Of a stretch of DNA of 16,077 nucleotides, positions 5,889 through 13,580 are shown piece by piece (position 1 is the stretch's first letter; every line of letters starts with the position of its first letter). The notes under the pieces are model-generated. The model had not been told where the DNA came from. It searched no databases and saw only the letters and a program-made list of their open reading frames with translations. Location of the stretch: the NCBI GenBank assembly GCA_030616165.1, contig JAUWXV010000061.1, positions 1-16,077 on the forward strand, in the 5' to 3' direction. A program made the position numbers and the translations under genes. The stretch is from a bacterium. GTDB taxonomy: Bacteria > SM23-31 > JAUVVT01.

Positions 5889-8462
5889 ATGGATAAAGAA
5901 CAACAAGTTGCAATTCGTGATTTGTCATTGGAAAAATATGATCTTACCAAACGCGTATCATATCTTAAAGATATATACTTTAGAGCAATGCCCGAAATAT
6001 GTATTGAACGTCCACGAATAATAACTAAATTCCACGAAAATAGTGGTCTTTTTAAAAAGAAGAGTATCACCATATTAGATAAAGCCAGAGCATACCGGGA
6101 TGTCCTTGAGAGGCGCACTCCGATAGTTCGCCACAGCTGTTCGTATGAGAAAGGTGTAAAAAAGATGAAGCGCTTTAAATTCAAGGAGGCCCCTCTTTTC
6201 GCAGGCTCCACTACAAGCAAGTTCAAAGGTGTTCCCCTTTATCCAGAGTTTCTTGCCCTGGCATTGTGGCCAGAACTTTGGACGATTTCAAAGAGGGCAA
6301 GTAATCCTTTCCATATTACAGATAATGAGGTGAAAAAACTCAATTACGAGATATTCCCCCACTGGATAGAAAACAATATAACTGAACTGGCGAGGAAAAG
6401 ATGCTACGAGGAAAATCTGAAAAAGTACGGACTTAATAAGCATGATCCTGAGATGAAGCTTTTAGAACGGCTTGTTATTTTTCTTGCCAGTAAACCCAAC
6501 TGTATCTCCCACACCATACCGGATTTTTCCAAGGCTATCAAACAAGGTTTGCGCCAGATAATCAAGGATGTCAAGAAGAAAAAAGAAGAAACTTCTGAAG
6601 ATTCCAAGAAAGAATTCTATACGGCAATCTCTGAGGTTCTTGAGGGGATAATCACATATTCAAAAAATTTGGCTGCTGAGGCCGAGAAACTTGCCAGTAA
6701 AGAAAGGGATCCTGTACTAAAAAAAGAACTCCTCGATATTGCAGAGATAAACAGTCATGTCCCTGAATATCCTGCACGGACTTTCCGTGAAGGACTGACT
6801 ACGATCTGGATCTGCTGGATCGCCATCCACCTTGAAAATCCAAACGTTGGTCTCAGTCTCGGCAGGCTCGATCAGGTTCTTTACAACCTTTACAGAAATG
6901 ATATTGACACTAATAAATTAACGATAGAGCAGGCCATTGAGTTAATATGTTGCTTGTGGCTTAAGATAGGCGACCATGTTCCTGCTATTCCGGATGCGGG
7001 TGAACAACTCTTTGGTGGGTCCGGCTCTAACCAAGCTATCACTATTGGTGGTGTTGACAAAAACGGTAAGGATGTCGTAAGTGATCTGACCTATGTTATG
7101 CTCAGAGCCACGGAGTTGATGAAATTACGTGATCCCAACCTTAATGCAAGGTATTATCAAAGTGAAAAATCCAGAGATTACCTGAGGAGGCTATGCGAGG
7201 TTAATATCAATACAGGAGCCACTCCAGCACTTCACAATGATAAGGCTGTTATCAAGGCTCTTGTCCATAAGGGTGAAACTGTTGAACAGGCACGGGATTA
7301 TGGTGTGATAGGCTGTGTAGAACCCGGGAGTAATGGAAGGTTCTATGGCCACACTGCTGCTATCTTATTGAACCTTACTTCTGCCCTTGAACTTACCCTC
7401 TTCAACGGCAGACACAGGCATACAGGTATGGATTTACTGATAAGCACAGAGTCAGGTGATGTCACCACCTTTACAACCTTTGAGGAGTTTAAGGCTGCAT
7501 TTGAAAAACAGACACGCTGGCTTGTCGAGCAAACAACAAACCTGAATAACATCTTGGGGAGAATACATCAGGACTTCTATCCCACACCTATCCTCTCGGC
7601 TTTCTTTGAAGGACCCATGAAGAAGGGAAAAGACCTTATTCAGGGTGGAGCTATGATCAACTCTTCAGGTGCAACCATCATTGGACTCGCAGATGTTGCT
7701 GATTCCCTGAGTGCTATCCAGAGAGTTGTTTTTGAGGAGAGGGCAACCTCCTTTGCAGACCTCCTTCAGGCCCTTGAAAGTAATTTTGAGGGTTACGAAT
7801 TCCTGCAAAAGCGACTTATGAATCCCGATAAGACCCCTAAATACGGTAATGAAAATTCTGCGGCTGATGCCAATGTTTCTTGGATAGTGGAACTATTGGA
7901 TAAAGCCTTTGGGGAGAAGATGAACTACCGCGGTGGACATTACCGAGTTGGATACTGGACTATGACCAACCATGCAGGTTTTGGCAGGCTGATGAAAGCT
8001 CTTCCCAACGGACGTAAAGCTCATGAGAACTTCACTAGCGGCATAACCCCTGTTTCCGGAGTTACTCCTTATCTTACAAAAGCCCTCAACTCTGTTGCAA
8101 AACAGCCTGTAGGATGTCTCTCAAACGGAATTGCCTTAAATCTTAAGTATACTCCTGAACATGGAAATAAGGAGAAGATGCTCGACAACTTTGTAGCCTC
8201 TGTAGAGGGGTATTTTGATGATGCTAATGGAGAGAGAGATGGCGGGATGGAAATCCAGTTCAATATCACAACACATGATGATTTTGTTAATGCTGTAGCC
8301 AATCCTGAGATTTATAAAGAACTTCTGGTTCGTGTTTCTGGGTATACTGCTTACTTTAAGGATCTTAATCCACAAATGCAAAAAGAGATAATCGATCGCA
8401 CAGAATATCTTCTATCCACCGGAAAAGCAAGGGATTTTGCTCCATTTCCGTTACCTAAATGA
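5889..8462 (+). CDS. Glycyl radical enzyme of the eliminase type, substrate unknown
   Basis: 857 residues, full length for the pyruvate formate-lyase superfamily. The PFL domain spans most of the protein. The active-site loop is IGCVEP, with the thiyl-forming Cys at 476 and Glu at 478; the Cys-Val-Glu layout is typical of GRE eliminases (choline lyase, glycerol/diol dehydratases, hydroxyproline dehydratase). Pyruvate formate-lyase instead has Cys-Cys. Near the C-terminus RVSGYTAYF places the radical at G818, 39 residues from the end. Other family landmarks are EICIERPR (37-43), GGAMINSSG and a SLSAIQRVVFEE helix. The enzyme is cytosolic, and O2 would cleave the activated form at the Gly. Ribosome site AAAGGAGG, 7 nt before the ATG. 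Downstream come the SCP2-like protein and the activase. Substrate cannot be assigned: no microcompartment or aldehyde dehydrogenase genes are near, so it is not an obvious CutC or diol dehydratase. Confidence 0.93.
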   Translation: MDKEQQVAIRDLSLEKYDLTKRVSYLKDIYFRAMPEICIERPRIITKFHENSGLFKKKSITILDKARAYRDVLERRTPIVRHSCSYEKGVKKMKRFKFKEAPLFAGSTTSKFKGVPLYPEFLALALWPELWTISKRASNPFHITDNEVKKLNYEIFPHWIENNITELARKRCYEENLKKYGLNKHDPEMKLLERLVIFLASKPNCISHTIPDFSKAIKQGLRQIIKDVKKKKEETSEDSKKEFYTAISEVLEGIITYSKNLAAEAEKLASKERDPVLKKELLDIAEINSHVPEYPARTFREGLTTIWICWIAIHLENPNVGLSLGRLDQVLYNLYRNDIDTNKLTIEQAIELICCLWLKIGDHVPAIPDAGEQLFGGSGSNQAITIGGVDKNGKDVVSDLTYVMLRATELMKLRDPNLNARYYQSEKSRDYLRRLCEVNINTGATPALHNDKAVIKALVHKGETVEQARDYGVIGCVEPGSNGRFYGHTAAILLNLTSALELTLFNGRHRHTGMDLLISTESGDVTTFTTFEEFKAAFEKQTRWLVEQTTNLNNILGRIHQDFYPTPILSAFFEGPMKKGKDLIQGGAMINSSGATIIGLADVADSLSAIQRVVFEERATSFADLLQALESNFEGYEFLQKRLMNPDKTPKYGNENSAADANVSWIVELLDKAFGEKMNYRGGHYRVGYWTMTNHAGFGRLMKALPNGRKAHENFTSGITPVSGVTPYLTKALNSVAKQPVGCLSNGIALNLKYTPEHGNKEKMLDNFVASVEGYFDDANGERDGGMEIQFNITTHDDFVNAVANPEIYKELLVRVSGYTAYFKDLNPQMQKEIIDRTEYLLSTGKARDFAPFPLPK

Positions 8463-8551
8463 GACATTTGAGGCCTGTAAAGGGTTGGTGTAGTCTCTAT
8501 TGGATAAGTAAAGTGATATGAACGTTAACTTAACCAAAAAGGAGTTGACAA

Positions 8552-9040
8552 ATGAGATCCATACTAAAACGTTTTTTGCTAAGACCAATTCCTTATTTTT
8601 TTACTGATATAGTGGGAGTTTATATAGCGAGACTTTTCTCAAGAAGTTTGAAAAAAGAACTATCTGGAAAAGCAACAGATGAGTTTCTGGAGCTCCTATT
8701 AAGGGGTATGGACCTGGCTTTTTATCTATCGAAAGGATATCGGAAGAATATAAGAGATTTTGAGGGACGTTACCTCTTTAAAACTGCTGACAATCTTGTT
8801 GCTGCCTCTGCTATTTTTAAGGATGGTGATATGGAGGTCCTCGAAGACGTAATAGATGATTGGGATATTATGATAACCTTCAAAGATTCTGAAGCATTGT
8901 TGGCCTATATATTCTCTAAGGATCAAGATATTCTCGATTCAATATTGGCAAACGATGTTGAGGTTGAAGGAAACTTGAATTATATATATAAGTTTGGTTT
9001 TATGGTCAGGGACCTCGCCCATAAACTTGGAGTCGGATAA
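8552..9040 (+). CDS. SCP2 sterol/lipid-carrier-like protein
   Basis: 162 residues. Residues ~67-158 look like an SCP2 domain: alternating strands with DIMITFKDSEALLAYIFS, then DVEVEGNLNYIYKFGFM, the conserved G-N after a V-x-V-E strand followed by a hydrophobic C-terminal helix. SCP2 proteins bind fatty acyl chains, sterols or other apolar ligands in a tunnel. Residues 1-30 are basic and hydrophobic (FLLRPIPYFFTDIVG) and could hold the protein to a membrane. AAAAAGGAG precedes the ATG, 89 bp after the GRE stop. Its stop touches the activase start with no gap, so the two are translationally coupled. A carrier gene inside a GRE-activase pair is unusual and is the best hint that the substrate is hydrophobic. 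Family call is from pattern, not a search. Confidence 0.7.
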   Translation: MRSILKRFLLRPIPYFFTDIVGVYIARLFSRSLKKELSGKATDEFLELLLRGMDLAFYLSKGYRKNIRDFEGRYLFKTADNLVAASAIFKDGDMEVLEDVIDDWDIMITFKDSEALLAYIFSKDQDILDSILANDVEVEGNLNYIYKFGFMVRDLAHKLGVG

Positions 9041-9973
9041 ATGTTACAGAGGAGTAAACTTCCCCTTATTGTTGATATCAAGAGGAACAGTCTTGAAGAT
9101 GGACCGGGTATCCGAAGTGTTGTTTTCTTCAAAGGATGCCCTCTGCGATGTATGTTCTGTCACAGCCTTGAAACCCAGGAGCCATGGGTAGAGATTGCAT
9201 TTTCATCTAAGGAGTGTATAAAATGTGGGAAGTGTGCAGATACCTGTCCAAATGGTGCTATCGACGTTGATTTCTTAGGACGTATCCATAGAGATAAGTG
9301 CGTCCGATGCGGAGAATGTACCATCACCTGTCCCGGGAATGGTCTTAGACTTATAGGAACTTATTACCAGGTTGAAGCGCTCACCGAAATTCTCCTACGA
9401 GACCTTTCCTATTATCGCTATTCAGGAGGTGGAGTAACTCTTTCAGGTGGTGAATGTACAATTTATCCCGATTATGTTGGATCTCTTCTTATATCCTTGA
9501 AGGCTAAAGCGGTTCATATCGTTCTGGAAACTTCAGGCTATTTTGAATACAATACCTTCAAGCAAAAGATACTTCCATATATAGATCTCGTCTACTACGA
9601 TATTAAGATCGCAGATCCCAGAGCTCACAATAAGTACATTGGGAAACCAAATCAGAGAATTCTTAAGAACTTTTGCCGGCTTATTAAGGAAAAGAGAGTC
9701 GAGGTTCGTCCCCGCATTCCTCTTGTGCCTGGTATTACTGCCACAAGAGAAAACCTATCAGCAATCGTCGGATTTCTATGTGAAGCAGGGGCAGATGATG
9801 TCACCTTACTCCCTTACAATCCAATGGGGATAGAGATGGCTGTTAACCTCGGAAGGCAAAAGCCGCATATTCCCGAGGGATTTATGAAACCTGATGAAGA
9901 AAGAGAAGTGTATTCTATGTTCAGAACGATACTTGGGGAAAAGAAAAAAATGGGAGCAGTTTTAGTGTCATAA
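9041..9973 (+). CDS. Glycyl-radical enzyme activating protein (radical SAM)
   Basis: 310 residues. GPGIRSVVFFKGCPLRCMFC carries the radical SAM CxxxCxxC set (C33, C37, C40) that binds the SAM-cleaving 4Fe-4S cluster. A ferredoxin-like insert follows with two CxxCxxCxxxC sets (C59, C62, C65, C69 and C87, C90, C93, C97), as in activases of choline lyase, benzylsuccinate synthase and 4-hydroxyphenylacetate decarboxylase. SGGGVTLSGGE is the glycine-rich SAM-binding segment. It abstracts H from G818 of the upstream GRE. The ATG directly follows the SCP2 stop, with GGAG inside the SCP2 end as ribosome site. The usual W-C-x-NPE after the cluster is changed to FCHSLETQEP, a minor variation. Confidence 0.93.
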   Translation: MLQRSKLPLIVDIKRNSLEDGPGIRSVVFFKGCPLRCMFCHSLETQEPWVEIAFSSKECIKCGKCADTCPNGAIDVDFLGRIHRDKCVRCGECTITCPGNGLRLIGTYYQVEALTEILLRDLSYYRYSGGGVTLSGGECTIYPDYVGSLLISLKAKAVHIVLETSGYFEYNTFKQKILPYIDLVYYDIKIADPRAHNKYIGKPNQRILKNFCRLIKEKRVEVRPRIPLVPGITATRENLSAIVGFLCEAGADDVTLLPYNPMGIEMAVNLGRQKPHIPEGFMKPDEEREVYSMFRTILGEKKKMGAVLVS

Positions 9974-10489
9974 TATATGAAAGCAGAATAGTCTATTAAT
10001 AAGGTAGATAACTAAGCATAATTATCTGAGTAAATAGTAATAATAAAATCTGAATCCTTCAACTTTACGTTTTTTTGACCTTTATGGAGGACTTAAACTA
10101 TACATGGGGCAATGCATCAACAGACTCTTTTACACTGGGGAAGGTAACGAATGAGATTTATAATTTTAAATCTCAGAATGTTCTTGGCATTGTTTTCGTA
10201 TGAGAATAAGTATTACAATTATCAAAAAATTAACAAATTTAGTGCTTTCATCAATGATATGCCGAAGTCATTCTCTGCACATCACGGTTTTATCGATACT
10301 TTCCTAAGTTCATGTTGGGTAGGTTTGATTACGCCTGTGAGTGGATGTACCACGTATACTGTTTCCTCACTCACACAATAAGGAATGAATCCTACCCTAT
10401 TTTTAGCGAGAGTAATAAAAGCCTTTTCAGAAAGAATAGAAGAGATTTTAAGGATGAACTAATTACCTTAATTAGGAAAGGAGGAAGAT
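9974..10489. other. Gap between activase and membrane pair, with ambiguous open frames
   Basis: No confident gene is seen in 516 bp. A 9-bp perfect hairpin (TGAGATTTA at 10152, TAAATCTCA ending at 10175, 6-nt loop) lies in it. On the plus strand a frame from 10151 to 10381 and a second from 10385 to 10462 are in the same phase, separated by a single TAA. On the minus strand a 65-codon frame without a start is open across roughly 10270-10470 (translation includes AKNRVGFIPYCVSEETVYVV). I cannot tell which strand was coding; a decayed gene or a structured RNA are both possible. Confidence 0.35.
10075..10104 (+). promoter_or_regulatory. Possible promoter for the membrane-protein pair
   Basis: TTGACC (10075-10080), 18 bp and TATACA (10099-10104), 5/6 and 4/6 matches. 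If used it would start near 10111 and give a leader of about 380 nt before the first membrane protein. Confidence 0.3.
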
Positions 10490-11098
10490 ATGGTTCAGAT
10501 AGACATACCCGCTGCTTTTATCGCAAGCATGCTTTTTCTGGATGTGGGAAGAAAAGTAGTATTGAAGGAAGCTAAGGAAACAAATGAAGCGAAACCTGCG
10601 GTCTATTATAAGTTTCTTTTCAGGTCTGTTTTTTTTGCGGGTTTTGTTATAGCGCCTGCCGGTATTTATCTCCTTGCCGGATGGCCTGGCTGGGAGCAAA
10701 TATATTGGAGTAAGAGTTTTGAATTAGTAATGCATACTGGATGGGTAAATGCACTTCTGCCGGCATTTTTTATAATTGCCATTGTGCTTGGAGCTTATTG
10801 GGGGCATGTCCTTGGGTATCGATGGCTAATCACCGGTAAAGTGAAATACCTGCGCCCGACCTATATTGCAGTTCTCATTGTGGTTGGAATTGTTGTATTG
10901 GTTAATTATCCGTCTTTTCTCCTTGTAGGCACCTATGACCAATACAATAACTTAAATGGGCAAGTTCGTGGGGATATGGCAAATGTGTGGAGTAATCCAT
11001 ATGGTTTTTCTGTTGCTTGGATAATGGTCATGCTCTATTTTATTATCTGTTTTTTCTATCTATTTTTCAAAATAAGGAATGAGAGTACAAAATATTAA
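10490..11098 (+). CDS. Multi-pass membrane protein, GWPGWE motif (paralogue A)
   Basis: 202 residues with four clear transmembrane segments (about 44-66, 85-109, 123-145 and 172-194) and a hydrophobic N-terminus starting VQIDIPAAFIA that may be a fifth. The loop after the first clear segment carries AGWPGWE, and a later loop GTYDQYNN and WSNPYGF. The neighbouring gene encodes a protein with the same order of these motifs, so the two are paralogues and may form a heteromer. I do not recognise the family; a transporter or membrane-bound enzyme are both possible. AAAGGAGG lies close before the ATG. The next gene starts 11 bp after its stop. Confidence 0.7.
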   Translation: MVQIDIPAAFIASMLFLDVGRKVVLKEAKETNEAKPAVYYKFLFRSVFFAGFVIAPAGIYLLAGWPGWEQIYWSKSFELVMHTGWVNALLPAFFIIAIVLGAYWGHVLGYRWLITGKVKYLRPTYIAVLIVVGIVVLVNYPSFLLVGTYDQYNNLNGQVRGDMANVWSNPYGFSVAWIMVMLYFIICFFYLFFKIRNESTKY

Positions 11099-11109
11099 GG
11101 AGGTATGAA

Positions 11110-11664
11110 ATGCTTGCTATTGATATTCCAATTTCAATATTAGCAGGTCTAGTGCTTGCAGAGGGTGGTAAGAACATGATCAAGGGTGGAGATAGCCAGA
11201 AATACAACTTTATGCGTGCCACAGTCCTGCTGTATGCGGTCTTCTTTATTACGCCTATTCCGTTTTATTTTTTTATGGGATGGCCAGCTTGGGAGACGAA
11301 TTTCCTCTGGAGGTGGCCCGACAGTCTCCTTGACAGTCCGTTAAAGGCATCTGTATCTTTTGTAGCATTTATACTAACAGTGGGTCCAGCATATCTGGGT
11401 TTTTACTGCGGCACATTCCTGATAAGAATGGGGAAAGATATTTGGGTACGGATAGGATATATATCAATGGGAATTCTGGTAGGTATTATAGTATTTTTAA
11501 CAAGGGGTATTACCTTCAACATTGCAAGTACTTATTCAAAATATGAGGCAGGTGATTTTTATTCCTTTTGGTCACACCCATTCTTTACAGGCTGGCTAAT
11601 TGTCACAATTTACTTTTGGGGTTCTTTGGTTGTCTTTTATATCTGGCTTCGTAAGAAAAATTAA
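11110..11664 (+). CDS. Multi-pass membrane protein, GWPAWE motif (paralogue B)
   Basis: 184 residues with the same layout as the upstream protein: N-terminal AIDIPISILAGL, then a segment ending in MGWPAWE, two more helices, a loop with STYSKYEAGDFYSFWSHP, and a last helix. Shared positions include IDIP, GWPxWE, the [GS]TY[DS][KQ]Y loop and WS[HN]P. Conserved Trp, Glu, Tyr and Asp at membrane edges hint at a catalytic or ligand site, but function is unknown. AAGGAGG precedes the ATG, overlapping the stop region of paralogue A, so the two are translated together. Probably a duplication followed by divergence. Confidence 0.7.
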   Translation: MLAIDIPISILAGLVLAEGGKNMIKGGDSQKYNFMRATVLLYAVFFITPIPFYFFMGWPAWETNFLWRWPDSLLDSPLKASVSFVAFILTVGPAYLGFYCGTFLIRMGKDIWVRIGYISMGILVGIIVFLTRGITFNIASTYSKYEAGDFYSFWSHPFFTGWLIVTIYFWGSLVVFYIWLRKKN

Positions 11665-11826
11665 CCGTTATACCCAATCCATTGTTGTCAGCTGCCAGAT
11701 GTTCAACAATAAAGATTTCAAGTCGATTTGAAAAAAGTTTGGCTATTCTTATTATTTTAAGAGTCTTGCGGTTGAGTCCGTTCAGCGGTGGCAAGTATAT
11801 GAAAGGTTTATAATTACAGAAAAAGA
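11665..11826. other. Short gap before the reductase, open on both strands
   Basis: A plus-strand frame 11667-11810 (includes SRFEKSLAILIILRV) and a minus-strand frame (YLPPLNGLNRKT and onward) are both open through this 162-bp stretch. Neither has a convincing start and ribosome site, and the minus frame runs into paralogue B. It may be a remnant of an inserted gene. No clear terminator is seen. Confidence 0.25.
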
Positions 11827-13044
11827 ATGATTTCTATGTCTGTTTTGTTTACAAAAGCCAAGATTGGCAATATGGAACTATCGAATCGTATGATTCGTAC
11901 TGCTTCTCATGAAGGGCTGGCAGACAGTACTGGCAAGCCAACTGATGAGCAGTTTGAGTTTTATAAAGGCTTTATAGAAGGAGGAATCGGTCTTGTTATC
12001 ACCGGGTATGCTGGAATTATGCAGTCAGGGAAGAGTGCCCTTTACCATATGACTATGATCGATTCTGACGAACTGATTCCATATCATCGAAGGCTTATTG
12101 ACCGTGTTCATCAGATTGGCGGAAAAATTATACTCCAAATAGCCCATTGCGGACGTCAAACCTGGTCAAGTGAAACGGGTGAGCCGCTCTTAGCCCCTTC
12201 AGCGATCCCGTGTGGTTTTTATCGTGAAACGCCCAAAGAAATAAGTGAAGAGGAGATATATACCGTAATAGAAGAGTTTGCAAAGGCAGCCCTCCGGATC
12301 AGGGAAGCGGGATATGACGGTGTACAAATCCATGGTGCCCATGGTTATCTTCTCTCTACATTTTTATCACGACATTCCAACAAGAGGAAAGACCAATGGG
12401 GAGGGAGTATTAAAAATCGTTTCAGAATAGTTAGCGAAACATTGAGAGCCGTTAGAAGAGTTGTCGGAGAAGATTATCCGGTACTTATAAAGCTTAATAC
12501 ATATGAGCGAGCACGAAAAGGAAACAAGTCCGAGGATTGCGTCCAATTTGCTAAAATGGTTGAAAATACCGGTTGTTGTGATGCTATAGAGCTAAGCTGC
12601 GGCACAAATGAAGGTGGGTTTGTCATGACGAGGGGGGAGTTCCCGACTGACGCTATTTTTAAATACATGCGTCCTTACCGCAAGTATCATTCATTGGTTA
12701 AATTTTTTCTAAGGAGTTTCGTGCTCCCATTTGTTAAGTTAAAACAGCCACCATTTTCCGAAGGATATAATCTAGAAACTGCTGTAAAGGTAAAACAGGC
12801 GGTTTCTTTACCTATAATTACCGTAGGAGGTATGCGATCCAAAAGTTTTATGGAAGCAGCCATTGAATTGAAGAAAACAGATTTTGTTTCCATGGCAAGA
12901 CCGTTAATCCTGGAACCTGATCTGGCTAACAAATTTAAGAACGGAATCAGCGATATTGCCTTATGTGACAACTGTAATAAATGTGTTGTTGCCACTGATA
13001 CGCGCCCCATTCAATGTTATAATATACCATTATTGGAAGCGTAA
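11827..13044 (+). CDS. Old Yellow Enzyme-type NADH:flavin/ene-reductase with 4Fe-4S motif
   Basis: 405 residues forming an FMN-binding TIM barrel: GNMELSNRMIRTASHEG at the N-terminus, AHCGRQT, the HGAHGYLLSTFLS loop with N-x-RxDxWGGS after it, and IITVGGM near the C-terminal phosphate site. Close to the end C380, C383, C386 and C397 (CDNCNKC then IQC) match the 4Fe-4S site of the 2,4-dienoyl-CoA reductase/BaiCD branch. That branch reduces C=C bonds of enones or enoyl-CoAs. The family's C-terminal FAD/NAD domain is missing, so electrons must come from another protein or directly from NAD(P)H. The usual start of the family suggests ATG 11836 (MSVLF) as an alternative; the ribosome site is weak for both. 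Last gene of the plus-strand block. Confidence 0.85.
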   Translation: MISMSVLFTKAKIGNMELSNRMIRTASHEGLADSTGKPTDEQFEFYKGFIEGGIGLVITGYAGIMQSGKSALYHMTMIDSDELIPYHRRLIDRVHQIGGKIILQIAHCGRQTWSSETGEPLLAPSAIPCGFYRETPKEISEEEIYTVIEEFAKAALRIREAGYDGVQIHGAHGYLLSTFLSRHSNKRKDQWGGSIKNRFRIVSETLRAVRRVVGEDYPVLIKLNTYERARKGNKSEDCVQFAKMVENTGCCDAIELSCGTNEGGFVMTRGEFPTDAIFKYMRPYRKYHSLVKFFLRSFVLPFVKLKQPPFSEGYNLETAVKVKQAVSLPIITVGGMRSKSFMEAAIELKKTDFVSMARPLILEPDLANKFKNGISDIALCDNCNKCVVATDTRPIQCYNIPLLEA

Positions 13045-13178
13045 ATATACTACTATGATTTTAAATAACATGATATTTATGCATTAATTCATTTCAAACT
13101 TTAGAAAGGTTTTAATAAAAATGTTATAAATTTCAACTATTTTAATTTATTTATAATTTGTACATATTTATTTCCAGG
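13045..13178. other. AT-rich gap after the reductase
   Basis: No gene, promoter or terminator of note. It contains one ATGTTATA (13121-13128) and AGGTTAT (13176), which pairs with ATAACCT about 25 bp further on. Confidence 0.3.
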
Positions 13179-13289
13179 TTATTTTTCCCGAATAACTCTA
13201 CTTGTATAACCTAATTTCTTTATATCTTTTGAAGTAATCAAATTTCTTTTTTGTAACATAAATTTTAATCTTTTTTGTCCAATAATCAC
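13179..13289 (-). pseudogene. Fragment resembling the N-terminal winged helix of AbiEi-type antitoxins
   Basis: On the minus strand 36 codons from GTG 13289 to TAA 13179 read LKFMLQKRNLITSKDIKKLG in part, followed by YTSRVIREK. The pattern (Leu-rich helix, N/G-x-ITS-x-DI-x-x-LG, then a recognition helix) is like the first helix-turn-helix of type IV AbiEi antitoxins. The frame stops before the wing that normally follows, and no later frame restores it for more than a few codons. AGGAG overlaps the GTG, so this start is probably not used. I read it as a truncated remnant; chance similarity is the alternative. Confidence 0.35.
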
Positions 13290-13317
13290 TCCTACCGAAA
13301 ATGAAAGGTGATATAAT

Positions 13318-13566
13318 ATGTATATTAGCACAAAAAATAAACTCATTATGATAAAAGAATTTTTAAAAAATATAATTACATTTATACTTGTTTATCTATT
13401 TTTATATATAGCCAAAATAGTCATATATGCTGTAATTGTCTCATTGTTATTTTTTGGGATTTATGCTATATTTCCTGATCATTTGTTTCTGAATATATTT
13501 TTATGTGTACTAACAGTATTAGTACTCTTTGTAATTAGAGGTGCGTGGAGAGGATTTGATATTTAA
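13318..13566 (+). CDS. Small two-helix membrane protein
   Basis: 82 residues. A basic N-terminus (STKNKLIMIKEFLKN) is followed by a transmembrane segment around residues 19-50, interrupted near a Pro-Asp pair (FPDHLFLN), then a second one to about residue 74, and RGAWRGFDI at the end. No recognised family. AAAGGTGAT stands before the ATG. Its stop lies 14 bp before the GH31 gene, so the two are most likely cotranscribed. It might anchor or assist the enzyme, but there is no direct support. Confidence 0.6.
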   Translation: MYISTKNKLIMIKEFLKNIITFILVYLFLYIAKIVIYAVIVSLLFFGIYAIFPDHLFLNIFLCVLTVLVLFVIRGAWRGFDI

Positions 13567-13580
13567 ATCGGAGAAATAAA

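Noticed and set aside
5764-6226. Plus frame 5764-6021 and minus frame 5870-6226 over the GRE start
   Set aside because: Both overlap the GRE N-terminus, where the conserved GRE sequence and a strong ribosome site support the plus frame at 5889.
8069-8381. Minus-strand frames over the GRE C-terminus
   Set aside because: The glycyl-radical loop RVSGYTAYF lies here on the plus strand.
5889-8462. Assignment of the GRE to choline lyase (CutC) or alkylsuccinate synthase
   Set aside because: The GCVEP loop fits eliminases, but neither microcompartment genes nor Ass/Bss partner genes are present, and substrate-pocket residues could not be aligned without a search.
10312-10575. Plus frame of 87 codons overlapping the start of membrane paralogue A
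   Set aside because: Paralogue A has a strong ribosome site and a paralogue next door; the overlapping frame has no motif and ends inside it.
11603-11794. Minus frame of 63 codons as a real gene
   Set aside because: It starts with TTG without a ribosome site and overlaps the end of paralogue B; kept only as a possible remnant.
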